Source of the DNA: an uncultured Bacilli bacterium
Lineage (GTDB): Bacteria > Bacillota_I > Bacilli_A > RFN20 > CAG-449
Direction: 5' to 3'
Assembly (NCBI GenBank): GCA_947627505.1
Contig: CANQWG010000008.1
Coordinates: 1-37,494, forward strand
Length of the DNA: 37,494 nucleotides
The position numbers and the translations under genes were made by a program. Below, in pieces: positions 18,580-27,626 of the stretch; position 1 is the first letter of the stretch, and the number at the start of each line of letters is the position of its first letter. A model generated the notes under the pieces. It had not been told where the DNA came from. It saw nothing but the letters and a program-made list of their open reading frames with translations, and did not search any database.

Positions 18580-19893
18580 ATCAAAGATTAAATTTCGAAG
18601 TGAAGAACCAAGCTCCTGGTTCTTTTTTTCACTTTCGCTCTCGATTAAAACTCTTATTAAAGATTCAGTGCCAGAAGGTCGTATTACAATGCGACCTTGT
18701 CCTTTTAGTTCTCGCTCGCTTGCATTCAAATAATCAAGCAAACGTTGATTATTGATGATATTATTTTTGTCGACCACTTGAATGTTCATCTGCAAGGTGG
18801 GATAAGGATTATAATCATCGTATACTTTTTTCAACGATTCTTTCTCTGACATTAAAACCATTAATCTCATCATTGATAGCAACGCATCTCCGGTTTTGGC
18901 GAAATCGCCGAAAATAATATGCCCCGATTTTTCCCCACCTAATGACGCGTTAATGCGCGACATTTTCATTTGGACATTATGATCGCCAACATCGACGACA
19001 TCGGCTTCAATTTGGTGCTCTTTAAGCTTTTTCAATAAGGCACTATTAGTCATCGTGGTCACCACAATGCGATTTTCTTTAAGAAGATTTTGTTTTTTTA
19101 GATCCAATGCAAAAATCATCAAAAGCAAATCTCCATCCAAAAGACGCCCTTCACTATCACAAGCGATGATACGATCCCCGTCTCCGTCTACGGCAATTCC
19201 TAAATCAAATTTTCCATTTACAACTTTTTTCTGCAAAATTTCATAATCCAAAACTCCACTATCACGATTGATATTGATTCCGTTTGGTTTTACATTCGTT
19301 AACTCATAATGTTTTAAATTTAATCGTTTAAATAAAGTCTCAATAATCTGATAGTCGGCACCATTTGCTCCGTCGACTACAACTTTTAAATTGTGATTTA
19401 TGTGTTCTTTATTTTCTAATAAAAATTCAATATACTCTTCAATTAAATGACTGCTTTCAATAAGACGTCCGATATGATCAGAAGCCGCTAATGGCAAGTA
19501 ATCTTCTTTAGCGTCGATATAACTTTCGATTTCCTTTTTCAAATCATCTTTAATCTTTTCTCCGTTACGATCAAAAATTTTTATGCCATTGTCATCATAA
19601 GGATTGTGTGAAGCCGTAATCATAACGCCATAATCAAAATGATACTTTGCCGTCAAATATGAAACAGCTGGTGTTGGAGCTATCCCCAAATCATATACAC
19701 TTGAACCTGAGCCTAACGCTCCCGAGCAAAAAGAAGAAAAGAGAAGATCAGAAGAAATTCGAGTATCACGAGCTAAAAGTATTTTTAATTTACCTCTTGC
19801 ACCTAAATATCTTCCAAGACGGAAAACAATTCGCGAAGTAAGATTGTAATTAACTTTACCGCGAATTCCATCAGTTCCAAAATATTTATTCAT
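18565..19893 (-). CDS. glmM: Phosphoglucosamine mutase
   Basis: YFGTDGIRG, ASHNPYDDNGIKIF, DGDGDR, RPSGTESLIRV. Confidence 0.95.
   Translation of the reverse strand: MNKYFGTDGIRGKVNYNLTSRIVFRLGRYLGARGKLKILLARDTRISSDLLFSSFCSGALGSGSSVYDLGIAPTPAVSYLTAKYHFDYGVMITASHNPYDDNGIKIFDRNGEKIKDDLKKEIESYIDAKEDYLPLAASDHIGRLIESSHLIEEYIEFLLENKEHINHNLKVVVDGANGADYQIIETLFKRLNLKHYELTNVKPNGININRDSGVLDYEILQKKVVNGKFDLGIAVDGDGDRIIACDSEGRLLDGDLLLMIFALDLKKQNLLKENRIVVTTMTNSALLKKLKEHQIEADVVDVGDHNVQMKMSRINASLGGEKSGHIIFGDFAKTGDALLSMMRLMVLMSEKESLKKVYDDYNPYPTLQMNIQVVDKNNIINNQRLLDYLNASERELKGQGRIVIRPSGTESLIRVLIESESEKKNQELGSSLRNLIFDLDIG
18604..18629 (+). terminator. Terminator of mini-SPFH gene, within the 3' end of glmM
   Basis: AGAACCA AGCTCC TGGTTCT TTTTTTC. 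Confidence 0.75.
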
Positions 19894-19948
19894 AAAACAT
19901 TCACCCATACATCATATGCATGAATAAAAGATGTTTTAAAAAGAAATT

Positions 19949-20713
19949 TTAACGACTCATATAATCTTGGAAATAATTTTTAAATTCGTCAAGAGTAACA
20001 TTTTCCATATTACCCATATAAGCAATAGAAACTCTCCCGCTTTCTTCACTGACAACAACAGTTACCGAATCCGTAGTTTCGCTTATTCCGATAGCAGCAC
20101 GATGGCGAGAACCATATTTACCGGTCAGCGCGGTAGTCGTCGGCATGTAAAAAACACTTGCGGCGACAATTCGATCATCCTTAATTATAACCGCACCATC
20201 GTGCAATCTAGTTCCAGGATAAAAAATTGTCACCAATAATTCTTGACTAACCGGCGCATTAATAGCGGTCCCAGATTTCCCGATTTCAGAAAGTGAATCT
20301 TGCTTTTCAAAAGTAAGAATGGCTCCGATTTTATTTTTAGCTAACGAAAAAACCGTATCATTTATTACCTGATAAAATTTTTCCTTATCATAACCGACTT
20401 TAGTCTCTTTATTGGTGTTATGTTTTTTAGAGACGCTGTTGATAATAAAATGCCTAATTTCAGAAATGTTCGTGAAGAAAAAGATCACGGTGGCACTGGT
20501 TAAAAGCATCGAAATCAACAATTTGAAATTAGAAAATCCGCAAATTGCCGCCAAAATATAAAACGTAAAAGAAATACAATAAAATATAGCAATCGTCCTT
20601 CTTTTTAAGTATCTCAAAAAGAAAACAATCAATAATATCGCTAAAACAAAAGTTAATATTATATCTGTTAAAAAAAGCGGCTCTTTAAAATGCTCCAAAA
20701 TATTATCTAGCAT
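19949..20713 (-). CDS. cdaA: Diadenylate cyclase CdaA (c-di-AMP synthase)
   Basis: N-terminal TMs; DisA_N motifs GTAINAPVSQELL, LHDGAVII, KYGSRHRAAIGISE. Confidence 0.93.
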   Translation of the reverse strand: MLDNILEHFKEPLFLTDIILTFVLAILLIVFFLRYLKRRTIAIFYCISFTFYILAAICGFSNFKLLISMLLTSATVIFFFTNISEIRHFIINSVSKKHNTNKETKVGYDKEKFYQVINDTVFSLAKNKIGAILTFEKQDSLSEIGKSGTAINAPVSQELLVTIFYPGTRLHDGAVIIKDDRIVAASVFYMPTTTALTGKYGSRHRAAIGISETTDSVTVVVSEESGRVSIAYMGNMENVTLDEFKNYFQDYMSR

Positions 20714-20862
20714 AAAAAATCACGCTCCTTTTTCTACACTCTAATATCATAGCAAATCATCAAAGAAAATGAAAGATAAGAAATTGCTAAGTTAAAATTT
20801 TGTAACTTTTTTTAAGTAGTGACAACTTTTTATTTATATTTCAATCACTTCCACACCTGAAT

Positions 20863-20891
20863 TTGACAAGATTAGTATTTTATTAGATAAT
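20863..20891 (+). promoter_or_regulatory. Predicted sigma-A promoter of FGGY kinase gene
   Basis: TTGACA-N17-GATAAT. Confidence 0.7.
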
Positions 20892-20917
20892 TTTATTAAT
20901 GAAGGAATCTTAAAATT

Positions 20918-22474
20918 ATGAGCAATGACAATTATATTTTATCAATAGATTATGGTACTCAAAGCGTAAAAGTTTCTATTTTTGATGACAAAGGTAACAT
21001 TCTAGCTTTTGAAAAGCAAAATTATAATCCGCCTTATTTTTCAACTAATCCTAGTTGGTTTGAGCAACATGCTGATTTTTATTGGGAACAGATGTGCTTA
21101 GCTTCTCAAAAACTCTGTCAAAAAAATTTCGAACTTATGAATAATGTCAAAGGAGTTGTCACTTCTTGTTTTCGTGATACTGCGGTGATGTTGGATAAAA
21201 ATCATAAACCGATACGACCGGCGATTCTGTGGTTAGATCAAAGAGTGGCCAAAGTTGAAGAAAAATTGCCATTATTGAATAGGGTCCTTTTTGCACTCGT
21301 CGGAATGAAAGAAACCATAAGAGTGCAACGAGCAAAATCAATGTCAAATTGGTTGAAAGTGAACGAACCTATTAATTGGAAAAAAACTGACAAATATGTC
21401 AATATCTCCACTTATTTAAATTACCGAATGATTGGAGAATTGAAAGATTCTCCTTCCAATTATGCTGGACACTATCCTCTCAATTTTAAACGTTGCAAAT
21501 GGTATGGTTCCCACGCTTTAAAATTTCCGGTTTTTAACATTGATATATCAAAACTATGTGAATTGGTTGATCAAGATTTACCCCTTGGTAAAGTTTCCTT
21601 ACAAGCCCATGAAGAATCAGGTATTCCTTTTGGAATTCCCCTTCTTTCTTCATCGTCTGATAAAGCCAATGAAACAATCGGAAACGGAAGCATCGACGAA
21701 ACTTCAGCGACCATCTCTTATGGTACAGCCGCTACAATTTCAATAAGCAGCAAACATTATGTCGAACCAGAAACTTTTTTACCGGCTTATGCTACACCGA
21801 TTAAAAACCTTTACAATACTGAAGTTCAAATTTACCGAGGATATTGGATGATCAATTGGTTTGTCGAACAGTTCTATCAGTCCGAAAAAGAGGAATGTGA
21901 AAAACTTGGAATTTCTTATCTTGACAAATTAAACAAAGAAATGTTTCAACTTGTTCCTGGTGCTGACGGATTAATTCTTGATCCATATTGGGGACCTTCT
22001 TTAAAGCGTCCAAATTACAAAGGTATGATTATCGGTTTTTCTGACAATCACACTAAAATTCATCTTTATCGCGCAATAATAGAAGGTATTTGTTTTTCTT
22101 TAAAAAACAGTTTAACAAAAATCGAAAGAAAAACGCACAAAAAAGTAGAACGACTTTATATATCGGGTGGTGGTGCCATTTCCGATGAAATCGCCCAAAT
22201 AACCGCCGATATTTTTAACCTTCCTGTCTATCGAGTTCAAACTACGGAAACTAGTTCTTTAGGTTCAGCAATCGTCGGTTTTGTAAAACTTGGCATCTAC
22301 GATTCATTGGAAACTGCCATTATAAAAATGGTAAGAACCAAGAGCCGATTCTTACCACGTTCTGAAATAAGCATTACTTACGATTATATTTTTAAAAACA
22401 TCTATAAAAAATTATACAAGAACAACATTAAAACTTGCAAAAACATTCGAAAATTAACCAAAATCGATATTTAA
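20918..22474 (+). CDS. FGGY-family carbohydrate kinase
   Basis: SIDYGTQSVKVSIFD, AILWLDQRV, YGTAATISI, LYISGGGAISDEIAQITADIFNLPV. Confidence 0.9.
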   Translation: MSNDNYILSIDYGTQSVKVSIFDDKGNILAFEKQNYNPPYFSTNPSWFEQHADFYWEQMCLASQKLCQKNFELMNNVKGVVTSCFRDTAVMLDKNHKPIRPAILWLDQRVAKVEEKLPLLNRVLFALVGMKETIRVQRAKSMSNWLKVNEPINWKKTDKYVNISTYLNYRMIGELKDSPSNYAGHYPLNFKRCKWYGSHALKFPVFNIDISKLCELVDQDLPLGKVSLQAHEESGIPFGIPLLSSSSDKANETIGNGSIDETSATISYGTAATISISSKHYVEPETFLPAYATPIKNLYNTEVQIYRGYWMINWFVEQFYQSEKEECEKLGISYLDKLNKEMFQLVPGADGLILDPYWGPSLKRPNYKGMIIGFSDNHTKIHLYRAIIEGICFSLKNSLTKIERKTHKKVERLYISGGGAISDEIAQITADIFNLPVYRVQTTETSSLGSAIVGFVKLGIYDSLETAIIKMVRTKSRFLPRSEISITYDYIFKNIYKKLYKNNIKTCKNIRKLTKIDI

Positions 22475-22881
22475 TTGCGATTGATTAAATTAATTTTTCC
22501 GATGAGCGGAAGCGGTTTTGTCTCTTCACGGCATACATGCACAATTCCTAAAATAAAGAAAGCGATCTGTGCTAAACTTTCAAGAATATTTATAATCAAA
22601 AAGAAAGTTATTGATGCCGTTGAGGCAAAAACAAATATTATTTCTAATAAATAGATAACCGTATTAAATGCAATCGATATGATAAATAGCACTAAACATT
22701 GATTAGCGTGATACTTAGCGAATGGTGATCTTGGTTTTACTAAAATCGGTAAAAAGAAAAGCAAACCACAAAATAAATATCCGATCGCTGCGAATAGCCG
22801 ATCTAAAAATTTTAACTCTTCACCTTTATCGATATTTTTTTCACTTACTTCAACGTCAACTACTTCCTTATCCTCTTCCAT
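22471..22881 (-). CDS. Small DUF4870-like membrane protein
   Basis: FAKYHANQCLVLFIISIAFN plus multiple TM segments. Confidence 0.55.
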   Translation of the reverse strand: MEEDKEVVDVEVSEKNIDKGEELKFLDRLFAAIGYLFCGLLFFLPILVKPRSPFAKYHANQCLVLFIISIAFNTVIYLLEIIFVFASTASITFFLIINILESLAQIAFFILGIVHVCREETKPLPLIGKINLINRN

Positions 22882-22962
22882 AATTAAATACCTCTAGGTA
22901 AAGTATATTATATTTTTTTGTTTTTATAAATATTTTTCGTTATACTATAAATGAGGCGTATT

Positions 22963-24087
22963 ATGAAAAAAATTATTAGTTCTAAACTTTTTAAAATTAT
23001 TTCTATTTATGTTGTAATTCTTGGTTTACTTGCCATTCTACTTGGAACATTTTGTCTAAATGGTTCAAAAAAAATTTTTAACGATATTGAAAAAATCACT
23101 GCTGTTCCACATCGCAAATTAGAAATAATTAAAGACAAAGAAAATCTCGGCTTAGTAAACGATAATAGCGGACAAGATTTTAAAATTCTTCAATTGTCGG
23201 ACATTCATTTAAGTTGCAGCTACGCGACATACGAAAACGATTTAAGTGCCATAAAAGCGGTCGAAAAAGTGGTAAGAAGCACTGCACCTGATTTTATAGT
23301 CTTAACCGGAGATATCATTTATCCTTCAATTTTACATTTGAATTGCAACAATGATTTAATAGCAAAAGCCATCATCCAATTAATGGAAAACCTTTCAATT
23401 CCGTGGTCAGTGACTTATGGAAATCATGATACCGAATCATATAGTACCTGCACTAGAGAACAAATAAGTACGCTTTATGAAAACGCACCTTCGTGTCTTT
23501 TTTATCGAGGACCTGAAAATATTTATGGTAGTGGTAACTATCTTGTAAAACTATACAATTACGATCGCTCTTTAAACCAAGTCTTAGTAATGATGGACTC
23601 TAATTCATACGTCCCTAATTCATTTATTAACGACTACGATAATATTCACGAAGATCAAATTGAATGGTATTCTAACACTTTAAATAAAATTTGTGAAGAA
23701 GAAAAAAGAATCGTACCCTCGATCCTTTACATTCACATTCCTTTTAAAGAATATAAAATCGCTTGGGATATGTATTTAGCTGGTTCTTCAGAAGTAACTT
23801 ATATTGACGGGGGTGCTTTAGAAGGATTTTCAGGACCAAAGCGTGAAGATTCGATGTTTGAAACCATCGAAAAGATTCAATCGACAAAAGCGGTTTTTTG
23901 CGGTCATGACCATTTAAACACTTACGCTATTTCATACAAAAATGTCATTCTTTCCTATGGAATGTCGATTGATTATCTAGCTTATCCCACCATTTATCAT
24001 AAAACTTCGCAACGTGGGGGAACCTTGGTTTCGATTTCTCCCGATGGTACTTTTTCTTTTGAAAGAATCTATTTAAAAGATCTTTGA
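22963..24087 (+). CDS. Membrane-anchored calcineurin-like metallophosphoesterase
   Basis: ILQLSDIHLS, VLTGDII, TYGNHD, CGHDHLN; TGAGGCG RBS before ATG at 22963. Confidence 0.9.
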   Translation: MKKIISSKLFKIISIYVVILGLLAILLGTFCLNGSKKIFNDIEKITAVPHRKLEIIKDKENLGLVNDNSGQDFKILQLSDIHLSCSYATYENDLSAIKAVEKVVRSTAPDFIVLTGDIIYPSILHLNCNNDLIAKAIIQLMENLSIPWSVTYGNHDTESYSTCTREQISTLYENAPSCLFYRGPENIYGSGNYLVKLYNYDRSLNQVLVMMDSNSYVPNSFINDYDNIHEDQIEWYSNTLNKICEEEKRIVPSILYIHIPFKEYKIAWDMYLAGSSEVTYIDGGALEGFSGPKREDSMFETIEKIQSTKAVFCGHDHLNTYAISYKNVILSYGMSIDYLAYPTIYHKTSQRGGTLVSISPDGTFSFERIYLKDL

Positions 24088-24377
24088 TATAAATAATTTT
24101 TATTTAAAAATACTATATTCTTGTTGCTTTTTATAAGGTATATATGGTTTTAAAAAAAATACATAACCTAAACATCTTTTTAAATATCAGTTTTATTTTT
24201 ATAAACATGATTATTGACATGATCAAATTGGCAATCGATTTATTTATTATATAGTATAATAGCAATCATTATAATACCCGTATTGTTTATTGTTATAAAT
24301 TGTTTTGAACATGAATTTAGAAGGTGCTATTTCAACCGGGTGACATTTTAGAATACATTGATGATAAGAGTAATTGC

Positions 24378-24443
24378 AAAACGGAAAATAAAAGATAAAA
24401 AAATTTTTTAAAACTTAAGCCGCCTTTTATAATTCCGTTTTTT
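24378..24443 (+). terminator. Putative terminator of an unannotated plus-strand transcript
   Basis: AAAACGGAA/TTCCGTTTT and ATAAAAG/CTTTTAT paired arms followed by TTTTTT. Confidence 0.5.
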
Positions 24444-24497
24444 ACAAGTTTTAATTTTACATAATCTTAAAAATGAAGAGCCTTATGAAATGAAAAG

Positions 24498-24545
24498 AAA
24501 AAAATAAAAAAAAGAGCCATTGCAACTTTCAAAATACATGGCTCT
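24498..24545 (-). terminator. Strong rho-independent terminator (minus strand)
   Basis: Minus strand AGAGCCAT...ATGGCTCTTTTTTTTATTTTTTT. Confidence 0.75.
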
Positions 24546-24554
24546 AAAATAATT

Positions 24555-24600
24555 ATCACTTTCTTTAAGAATTCAATTAGAATTACATTAAAGAAGTGAT
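24555..24600. repeat. Intergenic inverted repeat
   Basis: ATCACTT(T)CTTTAA ... TTAAAGAAGTGAT, 13 bp arms with one bulge. Confidence 0.7.
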
Positions 24601-24608
24601 TTTATTTT

Positions 24609-24657
24609 AAAAAATCTTTTGCTATTAGTCAAGTATTTTTGGCTAATAGCTCTTTTT
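24609..24657. terminator. Hairpin/terminator, possibly bidirectional, downstream of the ABC operon
   Basis: GCTATTAG(t)CAA...TTG(g/c)CTAATAGC stem with T-runs on both strands. Confidence 0.65.
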
Positions 24658-24685
24658 AAAATTTACAAATACCTAAAATCTTGAA

Positions 24686-25852
24686 TTACCGCGAAAACAT
24701 CACTCGTTCATTATTGAACATTCTCGTCAATATATAAATTCCACTTACACTATAGACTAAATTAGATATCACGGTAGTCAAAAGGTTAGCAATATTTAAA
24801 TTTAATGCAAATATCGCATAAACCGTCTGCGTCACATTGTAAAATGGAATTAAATAAACAAAAAGGTTATCCGAGGTATTTTGCATAAACGATGTCATTA
24901 AAGATAAAATCATGATCACAATCATCACCGGTCCAATGTAAGATGTCGCTTCTTTCACACTTTTGGCAAAAGTCGATAAAATGGCCAGTAACGTAATCGT
25001 TAATAGTGTAAAAGAAATAATTACTAGAAAAATTAAAGCAAATTCCGGGATTCCATAAATCGAAACATCTAACCCCGTACTTTGACTTTGAAGTAATTTG
25101 GGAAATGATAAAATCACGCCGAGAAAAGAACAAGTGCCCGCTAATAAGGCAAGTGTCCCGATTGAAATAATTTTTCCAATCGCCAATTCACTTCTTTTAA
25201 TCGGAGTTACCAACAAAGTCGCAATGGTTCCTCGCTCTTTTTCGCCTGCCATTGATTCAGGAGCGATTGTCATACAACTCGAAAAGATCAAAGTTACTAG
25301 AAGAAGTGGCATAACTGAAGAAAGAAGCATCGAAGAAACGTCTTGATTACTAGCTAAATCATAATCACTCCCCATATTGATATCGAAAATATTGGTTATG
25401 CTGCTTTCAATCGCGTCCAAAAGCGAAACTGCCATTTGATAAAATTGTAAGGATTCATTTTTAGCCGAATTATAGAAAATTTCAATCTTCATCGGAGAAC
25501 TTAAATTTGATGACAATTTACTATCAAAATCAGATGGAAAGACCAAAATAAAGTCTTTTTGTCGTTGAGCGACTTCTTCTTTTTTAGATTCGACTTCCGT
25601 CGCATTAATGGAAGTCAGCTCAATCTTTATATTTTGCGCTTCGATGGTCGAAGAAAAGATTTGTGACTGATTGACAACATAGCCGGTATAAGTATAATCA
25701 TTTTCAACTTCAACCATAGAGCCGATCATATCTCCCATTAAACTATAAATGACAAATATTAAAATCCCCGGTAAAAATAGCGAAAGTACGATTCTTCGAT
25801 CGGTAAAGAATCTTCTAAACTCTTTTTTGATGATCGTTAAAATATTTTTCAT
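24686..25852 (-). CDS. ABC-2 type transporter permease (NatB-like)
   Basis: KKEFRRFFTDRRIVLSLFLPG; APESMAGEKERGTIATLLVTPIKRSELAIGKI; C-terminal TMs. Confidence 0.9.
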   Translation of the reverse strand: MKNILTIIKKEFRRFFTDRRIVLSLFLPGILIFVIYSLMGDMIGSMVEVENDYTYTGYVVNQSQIFSSTIEAQNIKIELTSINATEVESKKEEVAQRQKDFILVFPSDFDSKLSSNLSSPMKIEIFYNSAKNESLQFYQMAVSLLDAIESSITNIFDINMGSDYDLASNQDVSSMLLSSVMPLLLVTLIFSSCMTIAPESMAGEKERGTIATLLVTPIKRSELAIGKIISIGTLALLAGTCSFLGVILSFPKLLQSQSTGLDVSIYGIPEFALIFLVIISFTLLTITLLAILSTFAKSVKEATSYIGPVMIVIMILSLMTSFMQNTSDNLFVYLIPFYNVTQTVYAIFALNLNIANLLTTVISNLVYSVSGIYILTRMFNNERVMFSR

Positions 25853-26625
25853 TCTTCTTCACCCACTTCTTTCTTATAGATATTGAAAAAAACTGTCTCT
25901 AAATCTTGATTGGCCGTCAAATTTTTTATATCGTCGGAAACAATCATTTTCCCGTTGATGATAATTCCGACACGATCGCAAATTTTTTCAACAAGTGAAA
26001 AGATGTGAGTAGAAATAATAATTGTTTTCCCCTGTTGTTTTAATTCTTCAAGATAATCTGTTACCACTTTGGCGGTTAAGACATCGAGTCCGTTTGTCGG
26101 TTCATCAAAAATGATGATGTCAGGATTATGAACTAACGAAATCACCAATGAAACTTTCTGTTTCATACCTGTTGATAGGTTGCTAATTTTCACCTCACAA
26201 AAGCGATCGATACCGAATTTTTTGAATAAGGTTTCTTTTCTTTGCTTAGCAATTTCCTCCGGGACATCATGCAAGGAAGCAAAAAAATCAAAAAGGTAAT
26301 TCGGTGTAAAAAAATCTTCAAGCTTTAATTCGCTTGTCAAAAATCCGATTTTTTTTCTGACCTCTTCTGGATTTTTCTTTATATTAATACCGTCGAGCAG
26401 AACTTCTCCTTCATCAGCTTTAATAAGGGTTGAAAGAATTCTTAACGCCGTCGTTTTTCCAGCACCATTTGGCCCTAATAAGCCATAGATTTCCCCTTTG
26501 TAAGCACTGAATGTAAGACCATTTAACGCTACTTTGCAATTAAGATTCGTTTTTTCGATTTTTTGTTGCTTTCGTGATAATTTAAAAGTTTTTTTCAAAT
26601 CAGTGACTGTTATGATTTCTTCCAT
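25849..26625 (-). CDS. ABC transporter ATP-binding protein (NatA-like)
   Basis: GLLGPNGAGKTTALRIL, NLSTGMKQKVSL, IIFDEPTNGLD; AAGGAG RBS before ATG at 26625. Confidence 0.95.
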   Translation of the reverse strand: MEEIITVTDLKKTFKLSRKQQKIEKTNLNCKVALNGLTFSAYKGEIYGLLGPNGAGKTTALRILSTLIKADEGEVLLDGINIKKNPEEVRKKIGFLTSELKLEDFFTPNYLFDFFASLHDVPEEIAKQRKETLFKKFGIDRFCEVKISNLSTGMKQKVSLVISLVHNPDIIIFDEPTNGLDVLTAKVVTDYLEELKQQGKTIIISTHIFSLVEKICDRVGIIINGKMIVSDDIKNLTANQDLETVFFNIYKKEVGEEE

Positions 26626-27049
26626 AATTCTCTCCTTTAAAATATTTAAAATGCGAATCATATTTTTTCAGTAAGATATCGTTAAATCTTATTCCAAATA
26701 TCAAAATAAAATAAACAAAACTGGTCGAATTAATCATCAATAACATTCCATACCAACTAAAAGAATATATTTCTAAAAAGTAAGTCATAAATACGATACC
26801 ACCGATATATACCAAATAATGAATAGGTAAAACGATCTCTGGTTTTAGCATATTTCTTTGGTATATTTCAAAAATAGCAAAAGTTAAAAATCCATAAGTC
26901 AAAAAACATAGCAGGAAATTTCGATATTGATCCGCGGTTAATTCCATAGGGATTATATCAATAAAATGTGGAAGCACTTCGGTAGTAATTAAGCATAAAA
27001 TCAAATAAACAAATGAGCCGATTAATCCTTTGTAAACAACTTGTTTCAA
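26600..27049 (-). CDS. Four-TM membrane protein (possibly DUF3021-like), TTG start
   Basis: Hydrophobic 149 aa ORF, GGTGA RBS, overlaps the ATPase start. Confidence 0.6.
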   Translation of the reverse strand: MKQVVYKGLIGSFVYLILCLITTEVLPHFIDIIPMELTADQYRNFLLCFLTYGFLTFAIFEIYQRNMLKPEIVLPIHYLVYIGGIVFMTYFLEIYSFSWYGMLLMINSTSFVYFILIFGIRFNDILLKKYDSHFKYFKGENYGRNHNSH

Positions 27050-27233
27050 TTAAATCACCGTCAATATCATAACAAATTAGCACTTATAATGCGAATAACG
27101 AAAGTAAAAATTTCGATTTATAGGTTTGCCGCTTGAAATATAAACCTTCAATTTTAAAGACTCCCTAATTTCATCGAGGTTTTCTATTTAAAATTATCCG
27201 ATTTTACGTTACAATATTGTTGAGGTAACAAAT

Positions 27234-27611
27234 ATGAAAAGCAATGAGTCGCTTGAAATGTATTTAGAAACTATATTGATTTTATCTTACAAAGGTTCAG
27301 TTCGTTCAATCGATATCGCCAACGAACTTTGCTTTTCAAAACCGAGCGTCAGTATCGCTGTAAAAAAAATGCAAGATGATGGTTACATCGTTTTTGACGA
27401 TAATTCAAAATTGATCACTTTAACTCCTGAAGGTCTTAAAATTGCCGAAACCATCTATGAACGGCATCTCATTCTTTCTGAGTTTTTTGAAAATCTCGGC
27501 GTCGATAAAAATATCGCTCGTAACGACGCCTGTCGAATCGAGCATGTCATCAGCAAAGAAAGTTTTAGTAAAATAAAACAAATCGTCGAAAATAAGAAAA
27601 GCTTATCTTAA
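27234..27611 (+). CDS. DtxR/MntR-family metal-dependent repressor
   Basis: ESLEMYLETILILSYKGSVRSIDIANELCFSKPSVSIAVKKMQDDGYIVFDDNSKLITLTPEGLKIAETIYERHLILSEFF. Confidence 0.88.
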   Translation: MKSNESLEMYLETILILSYKGSVRSIDIANELCFSKPSVSIAVKKMQDDGYIVFDDNSKLITLTPEGLKIAETIYERHLILSEFFENLGVDKNIARNDACRIEHVISKESFSKIKQIVENKKSLS

Positions 27612-27626
27612 ATTTGAAAAAATTAA

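Noticed and set aside
20788-20814. AAGTTA AAATTTTG TAACTT TTTTT hairpin between cdaA and the FGGY kinase
   Set aside because: Short, fully AT-rich stem in a divergent promoter region; likely chance rather than a terminator.
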